Positions 38,938 through 47,921 of a DNA stretch of 64,000 bases are shown here, piece after piece (positions within the stretch are counted from its first letter, which is position 1; each line of letters starts with the position of its first letter). The position numbers were made by a program, and so were the translations under genes. Under the pieces are notes generated by a model. It was not told where the DNA came from and did not search any database. It saw only the letters and a program-made list of their open reading frames with translations. Source of the DNA: Teredinibacter sp. KSP-S5-2 (GTDB lineage Bacteria; Pseudomonadota; Gammaproteobacteria; Pseudomonadales; Cellvibrionaceae). The stretch is from the NCBI RefSeq assembly GCF_032773895.1, contig NZ_CP120416.1:186001-250000 (forward strand). Direction: 5' to 3'.

Positions 38938-39750
38938 TTACCCATTTCCTTGCAGTAATTGCAATACCAGCGATGGTCGTTGGTTTGCCTGAGCTTGCAA
39001 TGCAATGCCAACTTCCGTTCGAATTTGCCCTGCAGTGAGCTCCGATGCGGCTTTCGCGATATCTGCATCTTCAATTCTGGATTGTGCATCTTCGGTTTGC
39101 ACAATGCTTTCATAGAGAGAGTTCATACTGCTCGACAGCCTATTTAAACCCGCACCTAGTGTTGCACTTTGCTGATTAAGTTGGCCTTGCGCCTGATCCA
39201 GTATCGCCAGTGACGCGTTGGCAGACTCACTATTACTCAGGTCTATATTTGCAAAGCCAATATCCGCGAAAGACTGTTGCAGGTTATTTGCTTCTAGTGT
39301 CAGGGTTTGATTTTCCTTAGCGCCGATTTGCAGTTGCAGTGGTGTTTGTTGCGCATAAAGCGGTTGATTGTTAAAGCTGCTGTTTTCCAGGGTGCGATTG
39401 ACTTCATCCAGTAATTGGCTGGCTTCCTTGTTAATGAGTTGTCGGTCGTTGTCACTGAGTGTCCCGTTGCCTGACTGTATCGCAAGCTCGCGGATGCGCT
39501 GAATGCTTTCGGACAGGCCGCTTATGCCCGCATCTTGCGCTTGCAGGAAGGATATACCGTCATTGGCATTGCGAATGGATTGGGTAAAACCACGAATGTT
39601 CGCACCCATACGTTGGCTTATTGCCTGGCCTGCCGGATCGTCACCGGCGGAATTAATCCGTTTCCCCGAAGCGATTTGTTTTGCTGCGTTGTATACCGTT
39701 TGTGTTGCGGATTGAATGTGATTGGAAAGCGAAGAGCCAGGGATTTTCAT
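38938..39750 (-). CDS. short flagellin, not in a flagellar cluster
   Basis: A 270-residue flagellin. The start is ATG at 39750 with a strong GGAGGT upstream; eight further codons upstream belong to no family. The N-terminal D0/D1 half (SGKRINSAGDDPAGQAIS, then GISFLQAQDAGISGL) and C-terminal D1/D0 half (RLSSSMNSLYESI, then RIEDADIAKAASELTAGQI, ending QANQRPSLVLQLL) are intact, while the variable D2/D3 part is reduced to about 80 residues. It should be exported by a flagellar type III apparatus encoded elsewhere. No hook, cap or chaperone gene adjoins, so it is an orphan copy. Confidence 0.92.
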   Translation of the reverse strand: MKIPGSSLSNHIQSATQTVYNAAKQIASGKRINSAGDDPAGQAISQRMGANIRGFTQSIRNANDGISFLQAQDAGISGLSESIQRIRELAIQSGNGTLSDNDRQLINKEASQLLDEVNRTLENSSFNNQPLYAQQTPLQLQIGAKENQTLTLEANNLQQSFADIGFANIDLSNSESANASLAILDQAQGQLNQQSATLGAGLNRLSSSMNSLYESIVQTEDAQSRIEDADIAKAASELTAGQIRTEVGIALQAQANQRPSLVLQLLQGNG

Positions 39751-39837
39751 GGTGACCTCCAGCGCGACACGCATAACACTGTTGTCTGCTGATCAATCAC
39801 CTTAGCCTAGCGTATGGTGGAAGGAAACTGAATGACT

Positions 39838-39845
39838 TTATCGGT
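39838..39845 (-). promoter_or_regulatory. possible sigma-28 -10 element of the flagellin gene
   Basis: On the minus strand ACCGATAA, one base from the FliA -10 consensus GCCGATAA, 88 bases upstream of the flagellin ATG. The expected TAAA at the -35 position is not present at the right spacing, so the call is weak. Confidence 0.3.
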
Positions 39846-39943
39846 ATAACAATAGAAGAAGTAAGAAAGTTTGGGTCTTTGGTGGGCAACCACATCCGTA
39901 AAATATTTGAATGTGATTGCCGAATAACATCAAGAACAATCCG

Positions 39944-41131
39944 CTATACGGTATGACCGTTGATTAACACACTGTCCAGCACTTGTTGGCATTGCATGCT
40001 GAGCCTATGTGATAAGCGCTGGAATATTCCCCGAATAAACGCATAGGTCGCATCCACTTTATCGAGAACCGGTTTCATACCGAGTAAAGACATGATTTTT
40101 CGGATCAAAGCCAACACCAGGCTGGACAGGTTTTTTGCAAGGTTAATACCCTGGCTCAAAATGTAAGCCAAACGATCCATTAAGGTAAACGTGCCAGAAC
40201 CAATCGACGTAATAAAACTTCCAACAAAGTTAAAGCATTTGTTCAGCACGTAATTGATGGCTTTATCCAACCATTCGAGATTGGTCAGGTTAAAGGATAT
40301 GGGGCTGGTGCGATTAATCCAGCCTTCAATACTGGCAGGGTCGTTGAGTTTTGCCTTGCGATTGCGCAGCGCGGCCCAGCCCTGATTGCCCACGGTATTG
40401 ATATAGCCTTGCATACTATGCCACTGGGCACCGGGGAATTCTCCGGGGCTTGGTTGGTAGTAATCATAGTGTTCACCGAGTGTTGTCGGCGCGTGAATAA
40501 AGGGCCAGAAGGGGATACATGGCACAATGTCTGTTCTGTGGTAAACACGGAACATTTTCTCGGCGCTCAAGTTCGAGGTGAGCGTATCGGCAAATGGCCT
40601 TAAGCCAACTCGGGGGGCGCCAAATGTATACAGGTAGGGCGCTGTGGCGGTGGACGACTTTATTTGCTCTGCGCAACGGGTCGCCAGAGCGCCGCCAAGG
40701 CTGTGTCCGATGCAGTGAATGGAATGTACTCCCTGGATTTTCAACTGGCTGATAAATGGGCTCAGCTGAGGCAGCATGGAATGGAAGGCTTGGTTAAAAC
40801 CGTCGTGCATGGGTTGGCCAAAGGCCGAGCTGGAAACCCCCATATTGAAATTGGTCAGCCAGTCGGCAAGAAATTTGGTCCCGCGGAATATGAGGAAGGC
40901 ATGGCCTTTGTAAGTATCCTTTCCAAGGCAGACAAAGCCAAAGCCGGAGCGGGATTTTAGGACGCTAGGCCCGCCGGTTCTGCCGGACACCATATTTTGC
41001 GGGTTGATATCTAAAATACTGCCGTACTTGGTTTTTAAGGCGGTAACGGCTTCATCGAGGGTGTGAAAATCAACGAGCGCGTAAATACTACTTGCCAGGT
41101 TTGCCGCTAATGCGGGAGCTAGGCGGGGCAT
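39944..41131 (-). CDS. class-3 lipase with hydrophobic C-terminal extension
   Basis: A 395-residue alpha/beta hydrolase of the fungal-type lipase_3 family. The nucleophile is Ser144 in GHSLGG, with Asp201 (RTDIVP) and His238 (WHSMQGY) completing the triad, and FRGTK at 82-86 forms the oxyanion side. There is no signal peptide. Residues from about 285 to 370 form hydrophobic helices (INYVLNKCFNFVGSFITSIG, then LSSLVLALIRKIMSLLG) not found in simple lipases. The gene is 28 bases downstream of a gene for a small exported protein and has a strong AAGGAG. A phospholipase effector for type VI secretion is one possibility. Confidence 0.88.
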   Translation of the reverse strand: MPRLAPALAANLASSIYALVDFHTLDEAVTALKTKYGSILDINPQNMVSGRTGGPSVLKSRSGFGFVCLGKDTYKGHAFLIFRGTKFLADWLTNFNMGVSSSAFGQPMHDGFNQAFHSMLPQLSPFISQLKIQGVHSIHCIGHSLGGALATRCAEQIKSSTATAPYLYTFGAPRVGLRPFADTLTSNLSAEKMFRVYHRTDIVPCIPFWPFIHAPTTLGEHYDYYQPSPGEFPGAQWHSMQGYINTVGNQGWAALRNRKAKLNDPASIEGWINRTSPISFNLTNLEWLDKAINYVLNKCFNFVGSFITSIGSGTFTLMDRLAYILSQGINLAKNLSSLVLALIRKIMSLLGMKPVLDKVDATYAFIRGIFQRLSHRLSMQCQQVLDSVLINGHTV

Positions 41132-41159
41132 ATCTCACTCCTTAGGTAAGAAAAATGTG

Positions 41160-41693
41160 TCAGGTCTCGTCATCGTCCGGTGGAGGAATAATGAAAGGGC
41201 TGTCGGGCTCTACGTCCCAGGTGCACATCGAAAAAATAGGGCCGCCGTTGACTTCAATGAGTCTGGTTTCATCTGTTAACTCACATTGAACGACCAAAGG
41301 TTTGCCGCGGGATTCGGCGTTTTCTGCCGGGTTGCGTTTTACCCCGCTCCATATTTTGTATTCTGTTCCCTGATAGTGAACGTACATTACTTGGGGCACA
41401 GAAAACTCCATGGGTAACACCTTACCAACGTGGCTTTTGTCGAACAGGGCGGGCAGGGTGAAATAGCCGTTATCGTCTGTTTGAGTTTCGTCGGTCAGCT
41501 CTTTCTGTGCGTAGGCTTTACGACTCAGGCGGGTAACTTTAGCTTGCTCCACCGGTTTGCCGTTGAGTGTGATCTGGCCGGATATTGCTGAGAATAGGCA
41601 CAGTATTCCGCTTTGGTTTTCTGACACGGCTGTTCCCCCGGAAAGTAGTAGTGTCGTGGCAAGTAAACAGTGTAAGAGCTTCTTTTTTATCAT
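41160..41693 (-). CDS. exported carboxypeptidase-regulatory-like (DUF6795-type) protein
   Basis: A 177-residue protein beginning KKKLLHCLLATTLLLSGGTAVS, a signal peptide. The start is the ATG at 41693; a TTG at 41756 in the same frame would add 21 residues before the signal. The mature part (LFSAISGQITLNGKPVEQAKVTRL, then TDDNGYFTLPALF) is a beta-sandwich of the carboxypeptidase-regulatory kind with four Cys, close to proteins labelled DUF6795, and ends in an acidic proline-rich tail (IIPPPDDDET). It precedes the lipase gene by 28 bases and is probably its partner, perhaps periplasmic immunity or a delivery factor. Confidence 0.7.
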   Translation of the reverse strand: MIKKKLLHCLLATTLLLSGGTAVSENQSGILCLFSAISGQITLNGKPVEQAKVTRLSRKAYAQKELTDETQTDDNGYFTLPALFDKSHVGKVLPMEFSVPQVMYVHYQGTEYKIWSGVKRNPAENAESRGKPLVVQCELTDETRLIEVNGGPIFSMCTWDVEPDSPFIIPPPDDDET

Positions 41694-41980
41694 TTTTGTT
41701 GGCTTTGTCGCCAGTCCGTATCCATTAGGGAGGAAATAGGTGTCATGCGATTCCAAACGACCGTTTAAGACTAGGATTGCATAGCTGCGTCATAAAACTC
41801 AAGCAGGAGAATGCCAACTTAATCACAAGAAGAAGCGATAGCTTCATTGCCTGTTTCTTCGTGCTTTTTATCTTCCATCAAGCTGTCTCCAGGTTAATGT
41901 ATTTATTATTTGTACCGTTGAGTGGGTTTCTGAATAAGAGACTGTTTTCTGTATGCAATTGCCTGGGCTGGGGCCGAATT

Positions 41981-42304
41981 ATGAAGTTAAACCTCTGTTG
42001 TGAAGTGGATCGTCTTATCACCGTGAGGGAAATCTATCAGTCGAATAGCGACGATTTTGTTATGAAAATGTGTCCGTCCTGTTCTCAGCACTGGTTGTAC
42101 CGCTATCTGGAAGAAGACTGGCGATCCAATATTCAGTTGGGCGAAAACGAATACGAAGCCTGGTATATCGGGGTGTTGGATGAAGAATTGCAGGAGGCCT
42201 ACAATATGGCGTTCGATAATCTGTCTACCACCAGCGATTTCTTATACCTTTCTTCAAAAGTATTTAATGAGAAAATTTCTGATTGGAAAAAAATTGCGGA
42301 ATAG
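41981..42304 (+). CDS. small cysteine-pair protein of unknown function
   Basis: A 107-residue soluble protein, KLNLCCEVDRLITVREIY at the start, with a CC pair near residue 5 and MCPSCSQHW near 38, likely one zinc site. The start is ATG at 41981; the open frame extends 68 codons upstream but that part is hydrophobic, basic and lacks a start signal. I do not recognise the family. It converges on the FapA-type gene. Confidence 0.6.
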   Translation: MKLNLCCEVDRLITVREIYQSNSDDFVMKMCPSCSQHWLYRYLEEDWRSNIQLGENEYEAWYIGVLDEELQEAYNMAFDNLSTTSDFLYLSSKVFNEKISDWKKIAE

Positions 42305-42337
42305 CAATTAAGGTCTGTTTCGTTCGTGTGAGCAGTC

Positions 42338-44857
42338 TTAGTTTGACCAGCGAATATCGTCGCCTTCTTTGGTAAAGGTGCCGCCTTTACTGTTTTGTCG
42401 AATAATAAACTCGGCACCGTTAACCATAATGTCAACAATCGGATAGGTGTTTTTCATAATAACAATGGATGCCGCCTGAGTGGTTTTTTTCATTTTCTGA
42501 ATTTTTGAAATGACTTCAGAAATATGAGTTAGGCTGTCATTGAGTTTTTTAACGGCCTGATCCGCAATTTTAAATTTTCTAATTAACTCAATGTTGTTCG
42601 GGTCTTGTTTAATCTGAGCGGCCAGGTTTTTCTCCAGCTTTTTTATCCGTTCAATTTCATGCAGTTTTGCTGCTTGTGCTATACGGACTTTTTCCAAATC
42701 TTTATTGTAGTTTTTCTTGGTGCCGACAATAATTTTGGTTCGCACTCCACCTTCAGAACCCAGTGTGTTGACGATTACCTGATTTTTGGCAAAGCATTCA
42801 CCACCAAAAATTCTTCCCTTGCCACCACCTTGCCCAGCGAGAACCTGATCGTGCGCTTCAATGTGACAATGGCTGAGGTACTCTTTTACATTAATATTTC
42901 TGCCTGCACGTATATCGGTGAGGTTGACATAATTTGCCGTGATATTACCTCCTGCAATTAACTTGCAGGAAAAAACCGTGTCATCTCCGTCCGGGTGATC
43001 TGCTCCGAGAACACCTGCACCAACGGAAATATCATTGCCCGCTTTCAGAACAGAATTGGTGACGACACCATTCACGATAATATCCCCGGTGACGCTGATC
43101 TTCATGCCGGCCATGACTTCGCCTCGTACCAATACGGAGCCATCAAAAACAATATTGCCGGTGGCCATGCCGACGTTTTCCACAACCAGTGTTTTGTCTA
43201 CGGCAACGCCCTCAGCTTTTATCAGGGGGTGGCCTTTGGTTTCTGCAATTAACAGGTTTTCGTCATCGGGGCTAACGGCTACGCCGTCTAGATCCGAATC
43301 AAAAGGGGTATCGTCGCCATCAATGGCTGTAACCACTTCACCGCGAACGTTGTATCCGTTGACGCCTTTGGAAGCCGGTATGCGCCGCATAAGTGGTGTA
43401 CCTTCCGTGACGAAGGTGAAATCCAGCACTTCCTTCATGTTAACCCGGCCGGTTTTATCTTCCTTATGCTGTCGTTGAATGGTTTCTTCTACCAGGGCTT
43501 CAAATTGTGCGTCCTCTCCATCCTGCGGTTCAACGCCCTTGGCAAAAGTCAGTTTTGACACTTCTTCGTTTTGCAGAGCTTGTTCCAATATTTTCTGGTC
43601 GCAATATTCCAGCTTAATTCCGGCGGCCAGTATTTTTGCTTCCAGTGTGGTTTTATCCAGCGGCTCGCCACCATAGGCGCGCGTTGTGGTGAGCAGGGCT
43701 TCCATTTCTTCATTAACGAGTTCAATGATGACTTCGGCATCTTTTTTCTTGGCGATGGCGATGGTGCCATATTCTTTTTTGGCCGCGTAGGTAACCAGTT
43801 TTTCAAGAATGCGGTCTTCAAAGTGAAAGTCGTCGAACTGGTTTTCTCTTATCAGCTCCTGTAGCGATACCAGGCTGTGATGGACTTCGTCATCGGTTGG
43901 GTTGAGGTTTGCGTTGAGTAAGCCGGTATCCGGGTCGAAGTCTAAGGTGATTTCGGTATAAACCGGTCGTTCACCCAGTATGTATGTACCGTGTTTATGC
44001 TGAATGGCTTTGGTGGCAATGTCCGATAGTGCTGACAGTTTTATTCCAAAGCTGTCGAAGCCTTTTTCTCTCAACTCATCCTGTAATGTGCTGACATTGA
44101 TTTCATGCTTTATTTCGGATGGTGTCAGTCTGGCTTCGACTTTTCGCGTGTTTGGGTCGTAATCAATTTCTACCTGAGTAAAGGTGGGCTTGTTCGCTAC
44201 CGGAAATTCGGCGGGGATACCGTTGTCAATCTGATCGAGTATTTTCTTTATGTTGTCGCCATCAACAACAAAGTTTTCATATTCCGGTTGCTTGAGTAAT
44301 TCTGCAATCGCTTCCCGGGTGTAGCTGATTTTCTCCTCGGTTTCCGTAAACTGCGCATGTAAGCCGCCAGTTTCATCGTCCACTTGAAAAGACAGTTGCA
44401 GGAAGCTGGGTTTTCGACCAATGAGAAAACGCCCTTTCTCATTGTTCAGGAATTTTTTTAATAAGTTCTCGATGGCATCTTCGGCAAGAATGAATTCCGA
44501 GTAACCGGAGTCACGAATCATCTTGTGCAGAATCTGGCTATCCAGAATGATTTTACTGCTTGAGGGAATCAGCAATGCATCCAGCGTTCTTCGGTTGCTG
44601 TCGTATTCCAGTTTTACATTGGTAAACTCAGGTTTGGTGCCAATTGGAATGGTGCCGTGTTCATGGCTTTGAACACGTTTGAGCACGTCTTGCAGATCTG
44701 AGGTCTGGACGCGATATTCCTGATAATCGTTGATTTTAACCTGGTTGAGCAACCAGTTAAGGTCGATACCCTGATCCGTATCGGAACTCGAAAGTATGGC
44801 GTTTAATATGCCCGATTCTTCATCGATCCTGAAAGTGACTTGAGTATATTTGGCCAT
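42338..44857 (-). CDS. FapA (DUF342) family protein with six tandem 74-residue repeats
   Basis: An 839-residue cytosolic protein. Residues about 445-760 are the FapA right-handed beta-helix (DFTFVTEGTPLMRRIPASKG, then NVGMATGNIVFDGSVLVRGE), followed by a coiled coil (ARIAQAAKLHEIERIKKLEK region) and a beta tail. FapA proteins bind polymers or organise polar and flagellar functions in some bacteria. The N terminus is unusual: five near-identical-length units of 74-75 residues (1-75, 76-149, 150-223, 224-297, 298-371) plus a sixth of 70 (372-441), each with a P-x-[FY]-[TL]-x-[VIL] start and a G-x-[FY]-x-I-[GA]-x-K end. The start is ATG at 44857, without a clear ribosome site; a TTG at 44902 is possible. 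Confidence 0.9.
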   Translation of the reverse strand: MAKYTQVTFRIDEESGILNAILSSSDTDQGIDLNWLLNQVKINDYQEYRVQTSDLQDVLKRVQSHEHGTIPIGTKPEFTNVKLEYDSNRRTLDALLIPSSSKIILDSQILHKMIRDSGYSEFILAEDAIENLLKKFLNNEKGRFLIGRKPSFLQLSFQVDDETGGLHAQFTETEEKISYTREAIAELLKQPEYENFVVDGDNIKKILDQIDNGIPAEFPVANKPTFTQVEIDYDPNTRKVEARLTPSEIKHEINVSTLQDELREKGFDSFGIKLSALSDIATKAIQHKHGTYILGERPVYTEITLDFDPDTGLLNANLNPTDDEVHHSLVSLQELIRENQFDDFHFEDRILEKLVTYAAKKEYGTIAIAKKKDAEVIIELVNEEMEALLTTTRAYGGEPLDKTTLEAKILAAGIKLEYCDQKILEQALQNEEVSKLTFAKGVEPQDGEDAQFEALVEETIQRQHKEDKTGRVNMKEVLDFTFVTEGTPLMRRIPASKGVNGYNVRGEVVTAIDGDDTPFDSDLDGVAVSPDDENLLIAETKGHPLIKAEGVAVDKTLVVENVGMATGNIVFDGSVLVRGEVMAGMKISVTGDIIVNGVVTNSVLKAGNDISVGAGVLGADHPDGDDTVFSCKLIAGGNITANYVNLTDIRAGRNINVKEYLSHCHIEAHDQVLAGQGGGKGRIFGGECFAKNQVIVNTLGSEGGVRTKIIVGTKKNYNKDLEKVRIAQAAKLHEIERIKKLEKNLAAQIKQDPNNIELIRKFKIADQAVKKLNDSLTHISEVISKIQKMKKTTQAASIVIMKNTYPIVDIMVNGAEFIIRQNSKGGTFTKEGDDIRWSN

Positions 44858-45011
44858 ATTTGAGGTGGGAATGCTCTCTTTGTGGTCAACGCATGGCTCC
44901 AATCATGCAAGTACTATCAGTATAGACGCTGGTTCAAAGAATAGCGTACAAGTGTAACTGCAGGTTATATAGTCCGGGCTGGGGGGCATTCATCGCGACC
45001 AGAGGATCGGC

Positions 45012-45968
45012 TCACTGGGAAGAGAGCTGGTTTAAGGCAAGCGGGCCATTTAGCAACAGTGGGGATGAGGCCAGTTCTGTGCCGACTATCGAAGGGGCCT
45101 GTATAACCTGTTTCAGGGCTTGTTGGTAATGTGGAAAGTCCCGAGTGAAGCTCCGTGCGTGCCCGCAGTCTGGTAGCGACCAGTAATTTTTCGCTCCACC
45201 TGCCCTCTGATAGAGGGCGCGAGACATGTGTTCGGGAATAAGTTGATCCTCCTGGCAGTGAACATAGAGTTTTGGTACCTGGTCCAGGTGTGCAATAGCG
45301 TGGATAGGGGCTGTTTTATCGCTGATAAAACTGGAGATTAACCATTGAAAAGCCCGGCCCAAGCGGGTTTGCGTGACCACGTGGCGAGAGATCTCCAGAT
45401 AGCTGGCGAAGGAGGAATCAATCACCAGCAGTTGAGGCGTAAGCGTTTTGCCTTGGGTGTGGGCCAGCGTATCGGTCAGTACTGCTCCGCCCATCGAAGT
45501 GCCTATAGCGACATACTGATACTCCGGGTGAGAGCGTCTTTGTACTTTGACCAGTTCGGTTGCTTTGCGCAGCGCAGTAATACCGTCTTCGCGTAATGCC
45601 AACGGTGACGGTCTTCCTTCTGACAGGCCGTAACCTGAATAGTCAAACAGCAGAAGTTCCCAGCCTTCGTCTACCAGCCAGTCAACCTTCTCCCGTGTGT
45701 CCGACAAATTACCGGCATTGCCGTGAAAGTGAACAACTAACCCTTTTGCCAAGCCTTCGGGTTGTTGCCAGTACTGCGCTGCCAGTTTGTTGCCAGAGGT
45801 TGAATACAGCGTGAGCCATTGAATGTTGGCAGTGGTGTGAGGCGCAGGAAATATTTGTTTGCTTGGATAATAAAAGAAACCATTGTCCCTGAAGGAAAGT
45901 TGCGGTGAACAGCTTATATTCACTAAGCCAAGCATTATAAAAAACATGCATAAGAGAAACTTTTTCAC
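45012..45968 (-). CDS. exported alpha/beta hydrolase, YfhR/Bem46-like
   Basis: A 318-residue hydrolase with an N-terminal hydrophobic signal (KKFLLCMFFIMLGLVNISC). Cys20 may be lipidated but the lipobox is imperfect (Asn at -3). Oxyanion HFHGNAGN at 80-87, nucleophile Ser158 in GTSMGG, and the likely acid Asp241 and base His270 (DCGH) make a full triad. The family includes YfhR, YpfH and Bem46 proteins, esterases of uncertain substrate. It stands 81 bases downstream of the glycerol-operon end on the same strand. Confidence 0.88.
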   Translation of the reverse strand: MKKFLLCMFFIMLGLVNISCSPQLSFRDNGFFYYPSKQIFPAPHTTANIQWLTLYSTSGNKLAAQYWQQPEGLAKGLVVHFHGNAGNLSDTREKVDWLVDEGWELLLFDYSGYGLSEGRPSPLALREDGITALRKATELVKVQRRSHPEYQYVAIGTSMGGAVLTDTLAHTQGKTLTPQLLVIDSSFASYLEISRHVVTQTRLGRAFQWLISSFISDKTAPIHAIAHLDQVPKLYVHCQEDQLIPEHMSRALYQRAGGAKNYWSLPDCGHARSFTRDFPHYQQALKQVIQAPSIVGTELASSPLLLNGPLALNQLSSQ

Positions 45969-46049
45969 CGTGTCACCGACTCAATCATTGTGTTTGTCGA
46001 GTGAATACGTTGCTTGCTGCGTTATGGATGAAAAGAGTATGAACAGGTA

Positions 46050-47189
46050 CTAGCTTAATTTTTGAATAAGTTTGATGACCTTTTTGGCTTCTATTGCAAA
46101 GCTTGTTAGCTTGCCACCATAGATTCCAATATAACCGCAGCCGGGTGCGAAGGCCTGGCTAAGCAACAGTGTTTCCCGTGTTCTGTGGTGGGCTGTTCCC
46201 TCTGTATGGGGCAACACCCGTAAACCGGAGAAGTTGGCGAGAATATCCGAATTGTCGATTGGAGTTTGAGGAAAGTAGTGATTATAGGTTTGCAGTAAAT
46301 AATGAATTTCTTTATCCGTTGCCCGACTGTTTTCCGGTGTGCAGGAAACCGGTTCTTCTGTTGTACCTAGAAGGGTATGTCCTTTCCAGGGAAGTAAAAA
46401 TACACCGCGACCATCAATAGGGGATTCCAGATAAAAGCAATGTGGGTCAGCCTGTCGATTTAATACCAGATGTGTTCCCTGTACCAATTCAATATCAATG
46501 GCATCGGGTTTTGGCCAAATTTTCTGGACTGTCTGATTAATCCAGGGCCCAGCGGCGTTAACAAGAATTCTTCCTTGAAAATAGCGTACTTGATCATCCG
46601 CTTGCAGGCTTTCAATCAACCAGATGTTATCTTCCTGTTTGGCGCGGGTTAACTGATTATTGAATTCTATTTTTGCTCCAAGGCTTTGGGCTTGTTGGAT
46701 AATACGTTGCGTAAGGGCTTTGTCATCCGTTTGTGCATCGTAGTAGCAGAACACTGTTTGCAGTTGCTCAGTACGCAAGCCGGAAAGCTCATGCCATTTG
46801 TTTTTCGCCAAACGTGAAAAGCCAACACTACTTAGCAGTGAGTACACCAGTAACCCAGAATGTATCCACCAGGAACGGCGATGTGAGTTGGTATAAACCG
46901 GAATAAAAAACGGAACCATTTTGACGAGGTCAGAATGCTCTTGCAGTAGTTTTCTTCGTGCCTGTAAGCATTCCCGTACTAAACCGATTTGTCCAGATTC
47001 AAGGTACCTTAAACCTCCGTGAATCAGCTTAGAGCTTTTGCTGGATGTCCCATTTCCGGCGCTGCCATATTGCTCTAACACTAAAACCGTCTTGCCCTGT
47101 TTACTTGCTTCTAACGCCACTCCTGCGCCGTGAATGCCGGCACCAATGATGACCAGGTCGTAAACTTGATGTGACGAGTTGTTCGGCAT
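46050..47189 (-). CDS. FAD-dependent glycerol-3-phosphate dehydrogenase-like protein
   Basis: A 379-residue DAO-type flavoprotein. The FAD motif IIGAGIHGAGVALEASKQG is at 14-32, and SKSSKLIHGGLRYLESGQ (52-69) is a GlpD hallmark. It is shorter than GlpD (about 500 residues) because the C-terminal DAO_C domain is missing; the chain ends soon after GIYGGKLTSFA. The expected reaction is oxidation of glycerol-3-phosphate to dihydroxyacetone phosphate with transfer of electrons to quinone. It is the third gene of an operon, six bases after the phosphodiesterase gene. A glycerol-like FAD oxidase on a related substrate is possible. Confidence 0.85.
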   Translation of the reverse strand: MPNNSSHQVYDLVIIGAGIHGAGVALEASKQGKTVLVLEQYGSAGNGTSSKSSKLIHGGLRYLESGQIGLVRECLQARRKLLQEHSDLVKMVPFFIPVYTNSHRRSWWIHSGLLVYSLLSSVGFSRLAKNKWHELSGLRTEQLQTVFCYYDAQTDDKALTQRIIQQAQSLGAKIEFNNQLTRAKQEDNIWLIESLQADDQVRYFQGRILVNAAGPWINQTVQKIWPKPDAIDIELVQGTHLVLNRQADPHCFYLESPIDGRGVFLLPWKGHTLLGTTEEPVSCTPENSRATDKEIHYLLQTYNHYFPQTPIDNSDILANFSGLRVLPHTEGTAHHRTRETLLLSQAFAPGCGYIGIYGGKLTSFAIEAKKVIKLIQKLS

Positions 47190-47195
47190 AGGTGG

Positions 47196-47921
47196 CTATT
47201 GGTTTGTTAGGGTTTGGAAATCCCAGGATTCTAATGCACTGGTTCCTTTTTCCAGGCAGCGACCGGCCAATGCCTGGTCTGTAATATCATAGATCATCCA
47301 GCGCCAGCTGCCTGACCAGAGTGGGGCGGGTAAATGGATGCATTTATTTGCATTGCAAATCAGCCAGTCGGGAATAAGCCGTCCGGCTATATCTCGAGAT
47401 GAATCATCATAGCGTGTTAACACCCAGCCCAAAGGTAAGGTGTTTAAATGCTGCTTACAGTAAGTGAGAAATACTTCGTCATAGGAGATGAGCGTCGCAT
47501 TAAAGTGCACTTTTTCCAGTAGTGGGCGTAAAGTTTCGACGACTTTTGAATAGGTAAAGCGTTCAAAAATCTCCTGTTTAATTTCAATAAAAAGTGTAAA
47601 CGATGAATTTACTTTAAGGTTAGAGAGCAAAAACTCCAGGCTGATAATCGGCGTAGGATAAAACTTTTGTTGGAAGCGGTCAGGTTCATGTGCACTATAA
47701 AGTTTCAACTGTTCTGACGTAAGTGTTGCCACGCCCACATCTTGTTCTGCTGTACGTTTCAGGTTCGGGTCGTGAATAACGACTGGAATGGCATCAATAG
47801 AAAATTGCACATCTATTTCGACGGCTTCAATACCTGAGTCGATCGCTTGTTGAATACCTTGTAAGGAATTTTCCGGGTAATACTCTGGCCAGCCTCTATG
47901 TCCGACAATCAATAGTGTCAT
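47196..47921 (-). CDS. glycerophosphodiester phosphodiesterase
   Basis: A 241-residue GDPD TIM barrel. GHRGWPEYYPENSL (7-20), EAVEIDVQ (32-39) and VVIHDPNL (46-53) carry the catalytic His and metal ligands. There is no signal peptide, so it acts in the cytosol, like UgpQ, on glycerophosphodiesters (for example glycerophosphocholine), releasing glycerol-3-phosphate. Its ATG overlaps the stop of the kinase gene by four bases (ATGA), so they are translationally coupled. Confidence 0.92.
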   Translation of the reverse strand: MTLLIVGHRGWPEYYPENSLQGIQQAIDSGIEAVEIDVQFSIDAIPVVIHDPNLKRTAEQDVGVATLTSEQLKLYSAHEPDRFQQKFYPTPIISLEFLLSNLKVNSSFTLFIEIKQEIFERFTYSKVVETLRPLLEKVHFNATLISYDEVFLTYCKQHLNTLPLGWVLTRYDDSSRDIAGRLIPDWLICNANKCIHLPAPLWSGSWRWMIYDITDQALAGRCLEKGTSALESWDFQTLTNQ

